A stretch of 43,348 nucleotides of DNA from Bacillota bacterium. Lineage in GTDB: Bacteria; Bacillota; Clostridia; Christensenellales; Aristaeellaceae. The position numbers and the translations under genes are program-made. The stretch's first letter is position 1. The number at the start of each line of letters is the position of its first letter. The stretch spans positions 1-43,348 of the forward strand of contig JAEWRJ010000172.1 in assembly GCA_023460055.1 (NCBI GenBank), written 5' to 3'. The notes under the pieces are model-generated. The model worked only from the letters and a program-made list of their open reading frames with translations. It was not told where the DNA came from and searched no databases. Positions 26,710 through 35,749 of the stretch are shown here, piece after piece.

Positions 26710-26764
26710 CCCCCTTCTTTTAACGCTATCCTCTGATCAGGATAGCAATTTGATAAGAAGGGGG
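26710..26764 (+). promoter_or_regulatory. Long stem-loop after the kinase gene covering the next ribosome site
   Basis: Outer arms CCCCCTTCTT (26710-26719) and AAGAAGGGGG (26755-26764) and inner arms CTATCCT (26726-26732) and AGGATAG (26739-26745) can form one long interrupted stem. TGTTTT follows, so it could be the terminator of the two-component operon. Its right arm is also the GAAGGGGG ribosome site of the small gene at 26774, so it could hide that site. Confidence 0.65.
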
Positions 26765-26773
26765 TGTTTTCAT

Positions 26774-27007
26774 ATGAGCGGAACTGACAGGCGCAGAGAG
26801 GACCGGCCGATGCCAGCGCCCAACGCCGGCGGCAATGTCTGGCCCAAACAGAGCTGCCCCGCATTTACCCCGCGCAGCGGGGCGGCGGAAGAGACCTGCT
26901 GGTACTGCGTCTATGCCGACTTCCATCTGGATAAACCCCGCACGCTGGATGTGGGCGTATGCTATTGGCCGAAAAAGGTATTCGTGGAGACAGTGGCAAA
27001 CAGGTGA
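26774..27007 (+). CDS. Small Cys-containing protein, function unknown
   Basis: The 77-residue soluble protein has a charged N-terminus and a Cys pattern (SCPAF, then CWYC, then VCYWP) that suggests a small zinc-binding or disulfide-stabilised fold. The ATG at 26774 is preferred over the upstream frame start at 26750 because GAAGGGGG stands nine bases ahead of it, at the edge of the stem-loop. The following phosphoesterase gene has its own ribosome site. I recognise no named family. Confidence 0.6.
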   Translation: MSGTDRRREDRPMPAPNAGGNVWPKQSCPAFTPRSGAAEETCWYCVYADFHLDKPRTLDVGVCYWPKKVFVETVANR

Positions 27008-27050
27008 TGACCTGCGGATATGATTGATAAAAAAAGCATGGAGGTTCAAC

Positions 27051-28370
27051 ATGAAAAAGGGATATCTCTCACTCCTGCTGGTGATCAGCATGGTGTTCAC
27101 CACGGCGACATTCGCTGCCGGATCCACGGCTATAGCAGAAGCGCCCGAGAACTTTCCGGCCTTGTGGGAGGCCGGTGATACAAAGAACAAGATCGTCACC
27201 ATCAGCGATATCCATCTGGGCATCGAGGACCGTTACAGCGAAACAGTGGAAAACCTTCCGCTGCTCATCCGGTTTTTAAAGCGCCTTCAAAATACAGGGG
27301 ATGTGCGGGAACTGGTGATCGCGGGCGATTTCCTCGATGAATGGTATCTCCCTGTCTATTATCCCCGCTATACGGATCAAAGACAGTTTTACATGGACGT
27401 GATCGCCAACAATCAGGATGTGATCGACGAGTTGAATCACGTGATCGACAGCGGCATCAAACTGGTCTATGTCATCGGAAACCATGACATGACGCTGGAG
27501 GCAGATATCTTGCAGGAGGCCATCCCCGGTATCGTGCAGGCTGTCGACGCCAAAGGGCTCGGCGCTTACTATACGGGCGTCCGCAATGAAATTGTCATTG
27601 AGCACGGCCACCGCTACGATGTGTTTTCGGCGCCGGATACAGTTACCAACGCGGAGCTTGCCGGCAATGACCGGACAATTTTCCCTGCCGGGTATTTTTA
27701 CGCCCGCTATGCCGCCACCTGGGTGCTAGAGGGCCGGCCGGCGGTCGAAAAAGAGCTGCCTGTGGTCACTAAAGTGCCTGATAAGGCCGATACGGATCAG
27801 TATGGCGCTTACCTCTATTACATGATCCTCAAAACTGTCTCCTCGCGGATGACACCCAATGAGGCGCTGGACGAAAAGATATTTGATATGCGCGTCTCCG
27901 GATTTGATGACGCTTATTCCTTCCTTGATTTCTATCCGGCTCAGCAGGAAGATGGTACGATCAGCGCGCCGGTGCTGTTCCGCAACATTCAACGCACCTG
28001 GGATGAGCGCCAGGGGATCAACCGGGTGAAGGTACCCGGCAGCTTCATTGAAGCGGTCGCCGGCACCCTGGACTGGCGCTATTTCTCCGGGCAGGCCAGG
28101 ACGCAGTACCTGAACAACCCCGGCGAGAACGTGGATGTGGTTGTATTCGGCCATACGCATGTGCCGGTATATGATGAGCTGGGCGGCGGGAAATACTATA
28201 TCAACGACGGTACCTGGATCGACCACAATACAAATGTTCCGGAGGCCACCCGCACCTTTGCGGTCATCACCACCGGCGTAGAGGTGAAAGCCGGGCTGTA
28301 TCGCTTCATGGAGGACGGCGCTGTAATCGACATCAGCGAACTGTACAGCAGCGCGCAAAACAAGCAATAA
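27051..28370 (+). CDS. Exported calcineurin-like metallophosphoesterase
   Basis: The 439-residue protein has a signal peptide (MKKGYLSLLLVISMVFTTAT, cleavage near residue 28). The two-metal phosphoesterase motifs follow in order: DIHLG, GDFLDEW, GNHD, EHGHRYD and GHTHVP. The GDFLDEW motif and the His-rich HGHRYD recall LpxH-like and YbbF-type enzymes, but the substrate cannot be read from sequence. GGAGG lies six bases before the ATG at 27051; an earlier start at 27024 would spoil the signal peptide. It acts outside the membrane. Confidence 0.9.
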   Translation: MKKGYLSLLLVISMVFTTATFAAGSTAIAEAPENFPALWEAGDTKNKIVTISDIHLGIEDRYSETVENLPLLIRFLKRLQNTGDVRELVIAGDFLDEWYLPVYYPRYTDQRQFYMDVIANNQDVIDELNHVIDSGIKLVYVIGNHDMTLEADILQEAIPGIVQAVDAKGLGAYYTGVRNEIVIEHGHRYDVFSAPDTVTNAELAGNDRTIFPAGYFYARYAATWVLEGRPAVEKELPVVTKVPDKADTDQYGAYLYYMILKTVSSRMTPNEALDEKIFDMRVSGFDDAYSFLDFYPAQQEDGTISAPVLFRNIQRTWDERQGINRVKVPGSFIEAVAGTLDWRYFSGQARTQYLNNPGENVDVVVFGHTHVPVYDELGGGKYYINDGTWIDHNTNVPEATRTFAVITTGVEVKAGLYRFMEDGAVIDISELYSSAQNKQ

Positions 28371-28510
28371 CATTGCCGGAGACTGTCGGCTGTTTGATAT
28401 CCATAACGCAGTTTAGGATAGCCTCTCGGCCGGCTGCTTGTGTCCCAAGATGAAGAAATCCAGAGAATTACCGCGATATTGCAGGAAAGTATGAGGCATA
28501 GAAGTTAAGT

Positions 28511-30460
28511 ATGAAAAGCATTCAGCGTACAGCTGTTTTGACCTTAGTTCTGGTGCTGCTGTGCGCAACAGCCCTGGCCACGCCGCGCGGCCCGGTATGC
28601 TGGTGGTGCGGAAGCCGCGACACAGAATGGGCAGATTATACGCATTTCTTCGAAAGTACCCACAGTCATCATTATTACTGCCATAATCCCAACTGTATAC
28701 TTAACACAACTTGGGGATGTGCTAAAGGCGATGAACCGGAGCCTTGTTCCTTCACCATTCCCGCCGATTGTACAAAGGGAGCCTCCTGTGTTTGCGGCAA
28801 TACCTCAGGCGGCCCGGTCCATGCCGAGGTCATCGATACGGCTGTCGCCCCCGCCTGCACCGAGACAGGATTGACCGAGGGCAGCCACTGCTCGCTGTGC
28901 GACGCTGTATTGGTCGCGCAGCAGATAGTTCCGGAAACAGGACATACAGTCGTAACCGACCCGGCCATTCCGATGACCTGCGCTGAAGACGGGAAGACTG
29001 AAGGGGCACACTGTTCAGTGTGCGACACTGTACTGGTTGCGCAGCAGACAGTCCCCTCTCCTAAAAGCCATACGATGGTGGTCCAAGCTATCGTCCCTCC
29101 CACATGCACCCAAACCGGCCTGACACCTGGCTGGTACTGCTCAGCGTGCGGAGCGGTATTCGCTGAGCAGGAAACATTGCCAATCACAGACCATACACCA
29201 ACAGTCAGCGCAGCGGTCGCCCCCACCTGCAAAGGAACAGGGTTGACTGAAGGCAGTCACTGTTCAGTGTGCGACACTGTGTTGGCCGCGCAGGAGACGC
29301 TGCCGGCAACAGGCCATACTGTCACAGTTGACGAGGCAGTCGCTCCCACCTGCACCGGAACCGGCCTGACCGAAGGAAGCCACTGTTCGGTGTGCAGAGA
29401 AGTACTCGTCGCGCGGCAGACAGTCCCGGCAACAGGACATACTATATCAGTTGACACGTCAGTAGCACCCACCTGCACTGGAACCGGCCTGACTGAAGGA
29501 AGTCACTGCGCCACATGCGCAGAAGCACTCGTCGCGCAGCAGGCCGTTCCAGCAACAGGCCATACTGTCACAGTTGACGCGGCAGTCGCCCCCACCTGCA
29601 CCCGAACCGGTCTGACTGAAGGAAGTCACTGCGCCATATGCGCAGAAGTACTCGTCGCGCAGCAGGCCGTTCCGGCAACAGGTCATACTATCACAATTGA
29701 TGCGGCAGTCGCCCCAACCTGCACCGGAACCGGCCTGACCGAAGGAAGTCACTGCGCCACATGCGCCGAAGTACTTGTCGCGCGGCAGACCGTTTCGGCC
29801 ATCGCGCATCAATATCTGGTCACCGTCACACCTCCCACCTGCGCCGCGGATGGCTACTCGGCCTATACCTGTGCCCAATGCGGCAGTACATATACCGCGG
29901 ATGTGTTCGCGCGAAAGGGGCATGTCATTGGCGCGTGGATAAACATGGGCAATGATACGCACAGCTCAGCCTGCAAGCGCGCCTCATGCGGTCACGTCAG
30001 AACAGGGTCGTGTGAATACACTGAAATCACACTGAACGGACAGCAGATGAATATCTGCGCTGTATGCGGCGCGATGAGAATTAACGCTGCAAAGAACAGC
30101 AAGGCTATTGAGACTGCGCTGCCGCCTATCCCGGGCGCAGCCGCAGAGCCTGTTGGCGGCGGCCTGCTGCCCCGCGGCCGGCTGATCGTATACAGCCAGG
30201 AAAACCCCTTTGACGGTGTGCTGCACGCGCTGAGTGTCGCGTTTGAGTACGCCGGGCAGATCTCCGCGCTATCGGGACCTGCGCGCGTGTATGTGCCGTT
30301 TGAAAGCGCGTCCGCGTTCAAGCTTTATCGCATAGCCGGCGAAGTGATGACGGATATCCCGTTCACTTACGAAGACGGGGTCATCAGCTTCCAGATCGAT
30401 CAGGCCGGCCTGTTCCTGCTGGCCGTGGACGGGGCATCATTCAGCCTTCCCTCCGCCTGA
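28511..30460 (+). CDS. Secreted protein with tandem Cys/His repeats
   Basis: The 649-residue protein has a signal peptide (about 1-23) and an N-terminal Cys/His-rich module (CWWCGSRDTEW, then HYYCHNPNC). Eight tandem units of about 41 residues follow, each of the form PTCTGTGLTEGSHC, then VC, then a VLVAQ-type strand and a PATGHT end. A ninth divergent unit (PTCAADGYSAYTCAQCG) comes next, and then a separate C-terminal domain (about 540-649). Each unit keeps three Cys and one His, enough for one metal ion or disulfides. No LPXTG or other anchor is seen. Such repeats occur in gut clostridial surface proteins; their role is unknown to me. The ribosome site is weak. Confidence 0.82.
   Translation: MKSIQRTAVLTLVLVLLCATALATPRGPVCWWCGSRDTEWADYTHFFESTHSHHYYCHNPNCILNTTWGCAKGDEPEPCSFTIPADCTKGASCVCGNTSGGPVHAEVIDTAVAPACTETGLTEGSHCSLCDAVLVAQQIVPETGHTVVTDPAIPMTCAEDGKTEGAHCSVCDTVLVAQQTVPSPKSHTMVVQAIVPPTCTQTGLTPGWYCSACGAVFAEQETLPITDHTPTVSAAVAPTCKGTGLTEGSHCSVCDTVLAAQETLPATGHTVTVDEAVAPTCTGTGLTEGSHCSVCREVLVARQTVPATGHTISVDTSVAPTCTGTGLTEGSHCATCAEALVAQQAVPATGHTVTVDAAVAPTCTRTGLTEGSHCAICAEVLVAQQAVPATGHTITIDAAVAPTCTGTGLTEGSHCATCAEVLVARQTVSAIAHQYLVTVTPPTCAADGYSAYTCAQCGSTYTADVFARKGHVIGAWINMGNDTHSSACKRASCGHVRTGSCEYTEITLNGQQMNICAVCGAMRINAAKNSKAIETALPPIPGAAAEPVGGGLLPRGRLIVYSQENPFDGVLHALSVAFEYAGQISALSGPARVYVPFESASAFKLYRIAGEVMTDIPFTYEDGVISFQIDQAGLFLLAVDGASFSLPSA
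28830..29815 (+). repeat. Eight direct repeats of about 123 bp inside the secreted repeat protein gene
   Basis: ACCTGCAC recurs every 123 bases in the later units (for example near 29348, 29471 and 29594), in phase with the 41-residue protein repeat. The last five units are most alike, and the first three have drifted and vary slightly in length. This suggests recent expansion at the 3' side, and unit number may vary between strains. Confidence 0.85.
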
Positions 30461-30479
30461 CAAACTATCCGGCATAATC

Positions 30480-30528
30480 GTAAAGACAGCCTGTTCGCTA
30501 TCGGACAGACTGTCTTTACTGCTTTTAT
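30480..30528 (+). terminator. Terminator of the repeat protein gene
   Basis: GTAAAGACAG (30480-30489) pairs with CTGTCTTTAC (30510-30519), and the loop itself holds CTGT/ACAG pairs. TGCTTTTATT follows. It stands 20 bases after the stop. Confidence 0.8.
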
Positions 30529-30606
30529 TACTGATGGCAAGACCGGTTTTCCGGGCATATCGGCACCCTCACGTTACCGGCAAGCTGCCACGGAGAATCG
30601 ATCACC

Positions 30607-30789
30607 TCAATAATCGTCAAGCCAGATGCCCATATCAATGAAGTCGTCGACATCCTTCGCGAAGGCTGCCCGAACATTAAAATCCTCATCCAGTTCCTTC
30701 TTCAGCTGCTCCTGATAGATGAGGGCTGTCTCCATATCGCCACGCTCAATGGCCTGGCGGATCAGGATTCTCAACTCGTTCTTTGTCAT
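30607..30789 (-). CDS. Small acidic helical protein, function unknown
   Basis: The 60-residue protein is predicted to be mostly helical: TKNELRILIRQAIERGDMET and a second helix, ending in an acidic DVDDFIDMGIWLDDY. The GAGGAGG site six bases before the ATG is strong, which supports a real gene despite its size. No family recognised. Confidence 0.6.
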   Translation of the reverse strand: MTKNELRILIRQAIERGDMETALIYQEQLKKELDEDFNVRAAFAKDVDDFIDMGIWLDDY

Positions 30790-30956
30790 ATCTGCCTCCT
30801 CGCCCCCAAGATACGGAACTCATCTCTTATAGCATCCCTGTCCGGCATGCCGCGTTCGCGATTTATATATCACATGTTACCACACAAAAGCGCGGCAGAG
30901 CAAATTATGGTATATCCCTTGATAGTGCAGCTGCCTCCGTAAATTAAAGGCCGCGC

Positions 30957-31802
30957 CTATTGTCTATCGATTTTCAGGGTTTCTCCCGGCGTCAGCACCA
31001 GTTCCTGCCTGTCAGCATTCAGCCAAATGGTCGCCGCCGTCGGATTGTGGACGATGAGTCCGTCAGCACTGAACCGCAGCTGATGATAGGCCCATACATA
31101 GTCATGCACTTCGATGTTGGTCGCGTACCATACATCCGGCCTTCCCCCCGCGGCCTGGGCGAACCGCTCGATGACTTCCCAGTTGCCATGCTGCTCGAAC
31201 TCGTAGCTGTGCCCCCAAAGATAAAACAGGCGCGCCTCGCCGCCTGCGTCAGGCGACAAAAACCGATGAAGCAGGGGCATCAGCTCCGGGTCGTCGTGGT
31301 GGCAGGTGGGCCGCAGCCTCATCCAATCCCGCGGGATTTCAAACCCCCGGCTGCTCTCTACCGTACGCGCGTAGACAAGGCCAAGGGTACGCAGCACATC
31401 CACCACCTCATCATGATAGGTGCCAAAGGGATAAGCCATGCCGCGAATGACGCGGCCGAAAAGCCTCTCCAGCGTCAGGCGGTCCATCATCATCTCATGC
31501 GCGATCATGCTGGCCGGCAGGCGTTCCAGGTGGGGATGCGTGGCGGAGTGCAGCGCAACCTCCTGCCCGGAATCCTTGAAAAGGCGAAGCGCCTTCGATC
31601 GGCTGACGCGCCTGTGGACTTGTCCGGCCGGGTACACCGGTTCAACTTCACACAGCAGGCTGCCGTTGAGGTTGAATGTCCCCTTGAGCCCGAAGCCAGC
31701 CATGATCTCAAGCAGCCGCTCATCCTGATCCACGCCGTCATCATAGCTGAGTGTCAAGGCCCGGCTCAGCCCTCCCGGAAAAAGCATGCACAGTTCTCCC
31801 AT
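30957..31802 (-). CDS. NodB-type polysaccharide deacetylase
   Basis: This 281-residue protein has the NodB core. The catalytic and metal Asp pair is in LSYDDGVDQD (Asp21, Asp22), the zinc His-x3-His is in HSATHPH (His85, His89), and AYPFGTYHDEV is motif 3. The start at 31802 has GAGGTG upstream; the earlier ATG at 31841 has no ribosome site. There is no signal peptide, so an intracellular or non-classical location is likely. The extra C-terminal beta-rich part (about 225-281) is common in xylanase/chitin-deacetylase-like clostridial members. The sugar substrate is unknown. Confidence 0.88.
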   Translation of the reverse strand: MGELCMLFPGGLSRALTLSYDDGVDQDERLLEIMAGFGLKGTFNLNGSLLCEVEPVYPAGQVHRRVSRSKALRLFKDSGQEVALHSATHPHLERLPASMIAHEMMMDRLTLERLFGRVIRGMAYPFGTYHDEVVDVLRTLGLVYARTVESSRGFEIPRDWMRLRPTCHHDDPELMPLLHRFLSPDAGGEARLFYLWGHSYEFEQHGNWEVIERFAQAAGGRPDVWYATNIEVHDYVWAYHQLRFSADGLIVHNPTAATIWLNADRQELVLTPGETLKIDRQ

Positions 31803-31936
31803 TCGTACAAACACCTCGCCTTTAAGTTTTGATACAGACACGCAGCATCCATGCGCCCAATACTCCCAGAGACTATATGAACAGCCGTCAAAGCCCGGTG
31901 TTCATCAGGCAGCATGCGCAGACTGGGATATTCTCC

Positions 31937-32536
31937 TTATTGCGCCGGCAGATACTCCAGCATATTGAGCATCTGATGCATCCGCGCGCCCCATCCTTCA
32001 GCGGCCTCCAGCGGATACAGCAGCGTGCACAGATATGTCCCCCGGGGCGCCGATATCAGATAGACCTGGGCAAGCGCTGTGCCCTTGCTTGCCTTGAAAG
32101 CCCGGACAGTTCCTTCCTCATGGCTCAGAAGCGGGAACATCCCCGTGCCATCCACTGCCTCGATGATATAGCCCTGCCGTTCATATTCACTGATATACTC
32201 ATCCAACCCCGGTTTCTGCGCGCGTTCAGGTTCGGTGATATCAAGGATACCGAAAGACACTTCTTCGGATAGCTTGTTTTCGATCAGTTCAAACTTCACG
32301 CCATTGTCTGCAGGAACCGGACTGAAAAAAGCGGCGTCGTACCACGCGCTGAAGCTGCCTTCGTGTATATACTGCCTTACCTCAATATATTCTGTCATGC
32401 CTTCCAGTTCGACTTCCATCTGTTTACTCGCGGGAAAAGCATCGGTCTGTCCGCCTTCAGGCAGCACAAGGACGGGAGCAGAAAAAATTATGACGGCCAT
32501 TGTTATGGCAGCCAGGCAGCGGATGGTCTTGCGCAT
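31937..32536 (-). CDS. Secreted protein of unknown function
   Basis: The 199-residue protein has a signal peptide (MRKTIRCLAAITMAVIIFSA, cleavage near residue 25). A mixed alpha/beta region follows with no recognised domain. GGAGG precedes the ATG by four bases. It is a single gene between the deacetylase and a pseudogene. Confidence 0.7.
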   Translation of the reverse strand: MRKTIRCLAAITMAVIIFSAPVLVLPEGGQTDAFPASKQMEVELEGMTEYIEVRQYIHEGSFSAWYDAAFFSPVPADNGVKFELIENKLSEEVSFGILDITEPERAQKPGLDEYISEYERQGYIIEAVDGTGMFPLLSHEEGTVRAFKASKGTALAQVYLISAPRGTYLCTLLYPLEAAEGWGARMHQMLNMLEYLPAQ

Positions 32537-32684
32537 ACGATCCTCCGGTGTTGTATTTCACACGCATACTATCACAGCAGCAGGCAGGCATCAACCGGAC
32601 ACTTGCGCTGCCCGCCATGAGGCACACACGCAAAAGCCCGCATACCAGACCGGCTCTTGTTGTTTCATTGGCAGCAGCGTGTGC

Positions 32685-33031
32685 CAATTGACGGAACATT
32701 TGATCATAGATCACAAATACAAAAATATCGCTTTTATCTCCGGCCCTCCCAGCCATCCCGACGGCTCCATCCGCGAACAGGCTTATTTGGATACCATGAA
32801 AAAGCACGGATTGACCGTTGAAAGCGGCATGTTATACCATGGCGACCTCTCCGGCTTTGTTTCGGCTGAAGTCAACAAGCTGCTGGATGATTACCCGAAC
32901 CTGGAAGCCATCATGCTGTGCAATGACGAGATGGCGCGAACAGCTTACCGATCAGCAAAGTGATCGACCGGGCGGATCAAATGCTGTATATCGAGAAGAA
33001 GTATAAAAACAGCGCATACATGAAGTTGTAA
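32685..33031 (+). pseudogene. Remnant of a sensor-domain/GGDEF gene
   Basis: The first part reads LTEHLIIDHKYKNIAFISGP, then NKLLDDYPNLEAIMLCNDEM. This is a piece of a LacI/periplasmic-binding-like sensor domain without its start. After a stop at 32961-32963 the next frame reads IDRADQMLYIEKKYKN and ends at 33031, which is the typical last helix of a GGDEF domain. A sensor-GGDEF gene therefore seems to have lost its beginning and its middle, including the catalytic part. No start codon or ribosome site is in place. Confidence 0.75.
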
Positions 33032-33118
33032 ATACTCACCTGGTAATGAACCCGCTCCGTTCTCCAGGCTTTTTAAAATCGCTCAATCCCGGCTGGCCCC
33101 ACAGGGCTGCCGGCTTTT

Positions 33119-34273
33119 TTATAGATATCTCCGGGTGATCCATGCCGTCACCGCGCTCAGCCCCGCCATCACAAAGAAGGCCGCGTTCATGCCCAGGGCA
33201 TCGATCATCACACCCATCAGAATGGGGCCAAGAGTCATACCAATGCCATAGATTGCCTGATACAGGCCCATGCCTGCCCCTCGCAGCTCGGGCCGGATAT
33301 CCTTGACGCACTGGCCCAGCAGCATGGCAAAGGTAAAGCCGCTGGATATGCCGGCCATTGCCTGAGCCAGATACAGCTGCCCCATGGTTTGGCACAAGGG
33401 GGCCATGACGCAGTAGAGCGCTGCCAGGATGAATCCCAGCTCAATCAGCGCTTTAGGCCGCGCTTTCGAAAGGGTACGGCTGCCTGCGGCAGTCAAATTT
33501 GCCAGCACAGCAGCGATGGTGAGGACGAGGCTAAGCGCGCTCAGTTCCGGCTTGCTGGCCCCCAGGCGGATGCCCAGGTTGACAGAAAAACTCAGGTAGG
33601 TGCCAAAGGCGATGATCTGGGTCAGCAGCCCCAGCACCGAGGTGACCCGCATGTTGCGGTCACGGGCTACGCTCAGCATGGTGCGCAGGCTAAGCCCCTG
33701 GTTGGGCCGAGGCTGTTCCCTGAGCATCAGGCTGAGCGGCAGGCACAGCATGCCGGCCGCCGCGGCGATTTGAAACGCGCTTTTCAATCCCTGACTGGCC
33801 ACGGCCCAGGCTACCAATACGTAGCACAGCAGCCTTCCCCCCTGGTTGGCAATATTGAGCTGGGAAATCCGGCGCGGACCTTCCTGCGGCGGGAAAAAGC
33901 CGCCGTACATCACCGTGAAGCTCACCCAGCTGGCCGAGGCCAGCCCCGCGACCAGGCGAAGCGCCAGAAAGCTCGCGGGCGTGTACCACAGCAAAAAGCC
34001 CAGCCCCGCAAGAGCGGTCAGGGCACACCCCATCACGATGAAAGGTTTCTGCCGCCCCAGGCGGTCAGCCATCAGGCCTGCCGGCACGCGGACCAGCATC
34101 TGGCTGAAGCCGTATGCCCCGCCCACCAGTCCCATGAATCCCGCGGTCTGCCCCATGCGCTGGAGCTCCGCGTTGATGTAGGGGGTGATGGCATATTGTG
34201 AAAACCAAAATATCGCTGTCAGCGCGTACAACAGCCCAGCCTGGCGCCGGTTATCCGGACCTGCGGTTTGCAT
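33119..34273 (-). CDS. Major facilitator superfamily transporter
   Basis: The 384-residue protein has about 12 membrane helices and MFS loop motifs such as RVPAGLMADRLGRQKPF between helices 2 and 3. The start at 34273 is chosen for AGGAGA six to seven bases upstream. The earlier start at 34309 adds twelve non-hydrophobic residues without a site. Motifs resemble sugar- or drug-efflux-type permeases; the cargo is unknown. It stands alone on the minus strand. Confidence 0.88.
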   Translation of the reverse strand: MQTAGPDNRRQAGLLYALTAIFWFSQYAITPYINAELQRMGQTAGFMGLVGGAYGFSQMLVRVPAGLMADRLGRQKPFIVMGCALTALAGLGFLLWYTPASFLALRLVAGLASASWVSFTVMYGGFFPPQEGPRRISQLNIANQGGRLLCYVLVAWAVASQGLKSAFQIAAAAGMLCLPLSLMLREQPRPNQGLSLRTMLSVARDRNMRVTSVLGLLTQIIAFGTYLSFSVNLGIRLGASKPELSALSLVLTIAAVLANLTAAGSRTLSKARPKALIELGFILAALYCVMAPLCQTMGQLYLAQAMAGISSGFTFAMLLGQCVKDIRPELRGAGMGLYQAIYGIGMTLGPILMGVMIDALGMNAAFFVMAGLSAVTAWITRRYL

Positions 34274-34489
34274 GACTCTCTCCTGTTCCTGCGGCAGCAA
34301 AAAAGCCACAAGCAGTACTCATCGGCTCTCAGTATACACCATTTCCATTGCGCAGGCACAGCGTCGGGTTTGACCATCCGTTTACATCGCGCTTCCAAAG
34401 CATATCCTATATAATATCAAGCTGTTACATGGTAAAATATCGGCATGCACAGCAGGCAGATCATCCACCATGGAGCAAGGAGCGCCGGT

Positions 34490-35239
34490 ATGAATTTTAT
34501 CAACCGCCCGGAAAACCCGCCCCGGAATGTCACGCACAAAGTATTTTACAGCAAAGCATACGGCCGTGATATCGGTTTCAACATTTATCTTCCGCCCGAA
34601 TACCATCAGAGCGATGAAAAATACCCGGTCGCTTATCACCTGCCCGGCTGGACAGGGGATGAGTCATCCGAGATAGGGACGATGGAGAAGATATACGCAA
34701 ACAGGCGCTCGATCAACGTTTTCCCCAACAATTCCCCGATCATTGAAGCGTACGAGAACCTGCCCGTTGAATCCATGATCATGGATGACCTGATCCCCCA
34801 TATTAACGCCGAATACAGGACGGAACCCGGCGCTGAAGGCAGATCCGTTTCAGGCTTTTCAATGGGCGGCGGAATGGCTTTTTATTATGCCTCCAGGCAT
34901 CCTGAACTGTTCAGTTCTGTGACCGCGTACGCGGGGACATATCACCACTATTACAACAGAGGCTTCAGCACGGTGGGCGCGGCGCCCGACATGGCCAGAG
35001 CCCTGTATGAAGACATGATGAGAGAAGAGAGGTACCTGGAGGAAAGCAACATTCTATGTATCGTACGCCAAAACGCGGATTTGATCCGCGGCAGGCTGCG
35101 CATCACGATGCATGTGGGAACAGACGACATATTGTTTTGCGACAATGAGATCCTGCATCTGTACCTGGAGGCGTTGAACATACCGCACAACTACACGCTC
35201 TTTCAAGGGGTTGGACACGAACTGTCGGGCATCCTGTGA
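34490..35239 (+). CDS. Alpha/beta-hydrolase esterase (esterase D/CE1-like)
   Basis: The 249-residue cytoplasmic enzyme has the nucleophile elbow SGFSMGG (Ser124), an acidic residue in GTDD near residue 206, and the His in GVGHE (His243). It also has NIYLPPEYHQ and YHLPGWTGDESS, as in feruloyl/acetyl esterase-type proteins. AAGGAG stands nine bases ahead of the ATG at 34490; an upstream ATG at 34445 is rejected. It probably removes acyl groups from sugars. There is no signal peptide. Confidence 0.87.
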   Translation: MNFINRPENPPRNVTHKVFYSKAYGRDIGFNIYLPPEYHQSDEKYPVAYHLPGWTGDESSEIGTMEKIYANRRSINVFPNNSPIIEAYENLPVESMIMDDLIPHINAEYRTEPGAEGRSVSGFSMGGGMAFYYASRHPELFSSVTAYAGTYHHYYNRGFSTVGAAPDMARALYEDMMREERYLEESNILCIVRQNADLIRGRLRITMHVGTDDILFCDNEILHLYLEALNIPHNYTLFQGVGHELSGIL

Positions 35240-35413
35240 AAGCATCCGCGGTCTTCTCCCGCTCAAATTTCTTCCGGTATCATTTGAATGCCGCCTCGGG
35301 GTATGATATGATACAGATACTGGCGATTGGCTATATCATGCCGTAACGGGGATATGTCTTCGGACATACATCTCCCAAAATACTGACCAGCCGGCGAAGA
35401 AAGGAAACGCCTT

Positions 35414-35692
35414 ATGAAGAAACACGTGAGCTACGACAAGCTCTCAAAGAAAAAGCAGCTCCAGATAGACAAGGGAAAGCGCGGCACGTGGTTCGGGATC
35501 AACCCCGTCACCCGAAAGCCGGAAAGCAGCCGGGCCTACAACCGCAGGAAAGCGCAAGACTGGAAGAAGGATTCCGGGCCTGCGCTTTTTTATGCTCATG
35601 AGGGGCGGGATTCATCCATCGTCCCTATGGTTTTGACTGATTCTGATTCAAAAAAGAGCATACATGGTCAAGCGCGCGCCTCCGGTTTGTGA
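35414..35692 (+). CDS. Small basic protein, function unknown
   Basis: The 92-residue protein is Lys/Arg-rich in its first 55 residues (LSKKKQLQIDKGKRGTW, then NPVTRKPESSRAYNRRK). This conserved-looking block suggests nucleic-acid contact. The C-terminal third looks less constrained and may come from a frame extension. AAAGGAAA lies before the ATG. I recall similar small proteins in clostridia but no function. Confidence 0.6.
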   Translation: MKKHVSYDKLSKKKQLQIDKGKRGTWFGINPVTRKPESSRAYNRRKAQDWKKDSGPALFYAHEGRDSSIVPMVLTDSDSKKSIHGQARASGL

Positions 35693-35749
35693 TATATTGT
35701 CTAAGACGAAAGAAAACGGGAACAATAAACAGAATCGGAGGACACGAAC

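Noticed and set aside
32235..32684. Upstream part of the long plus-strand frame before the sensor-GGDEF remnant
   Set aside because: It is antisense to the secreted protein gene at 31937-32536 and shows no sensor-domain similarity until about 32685.
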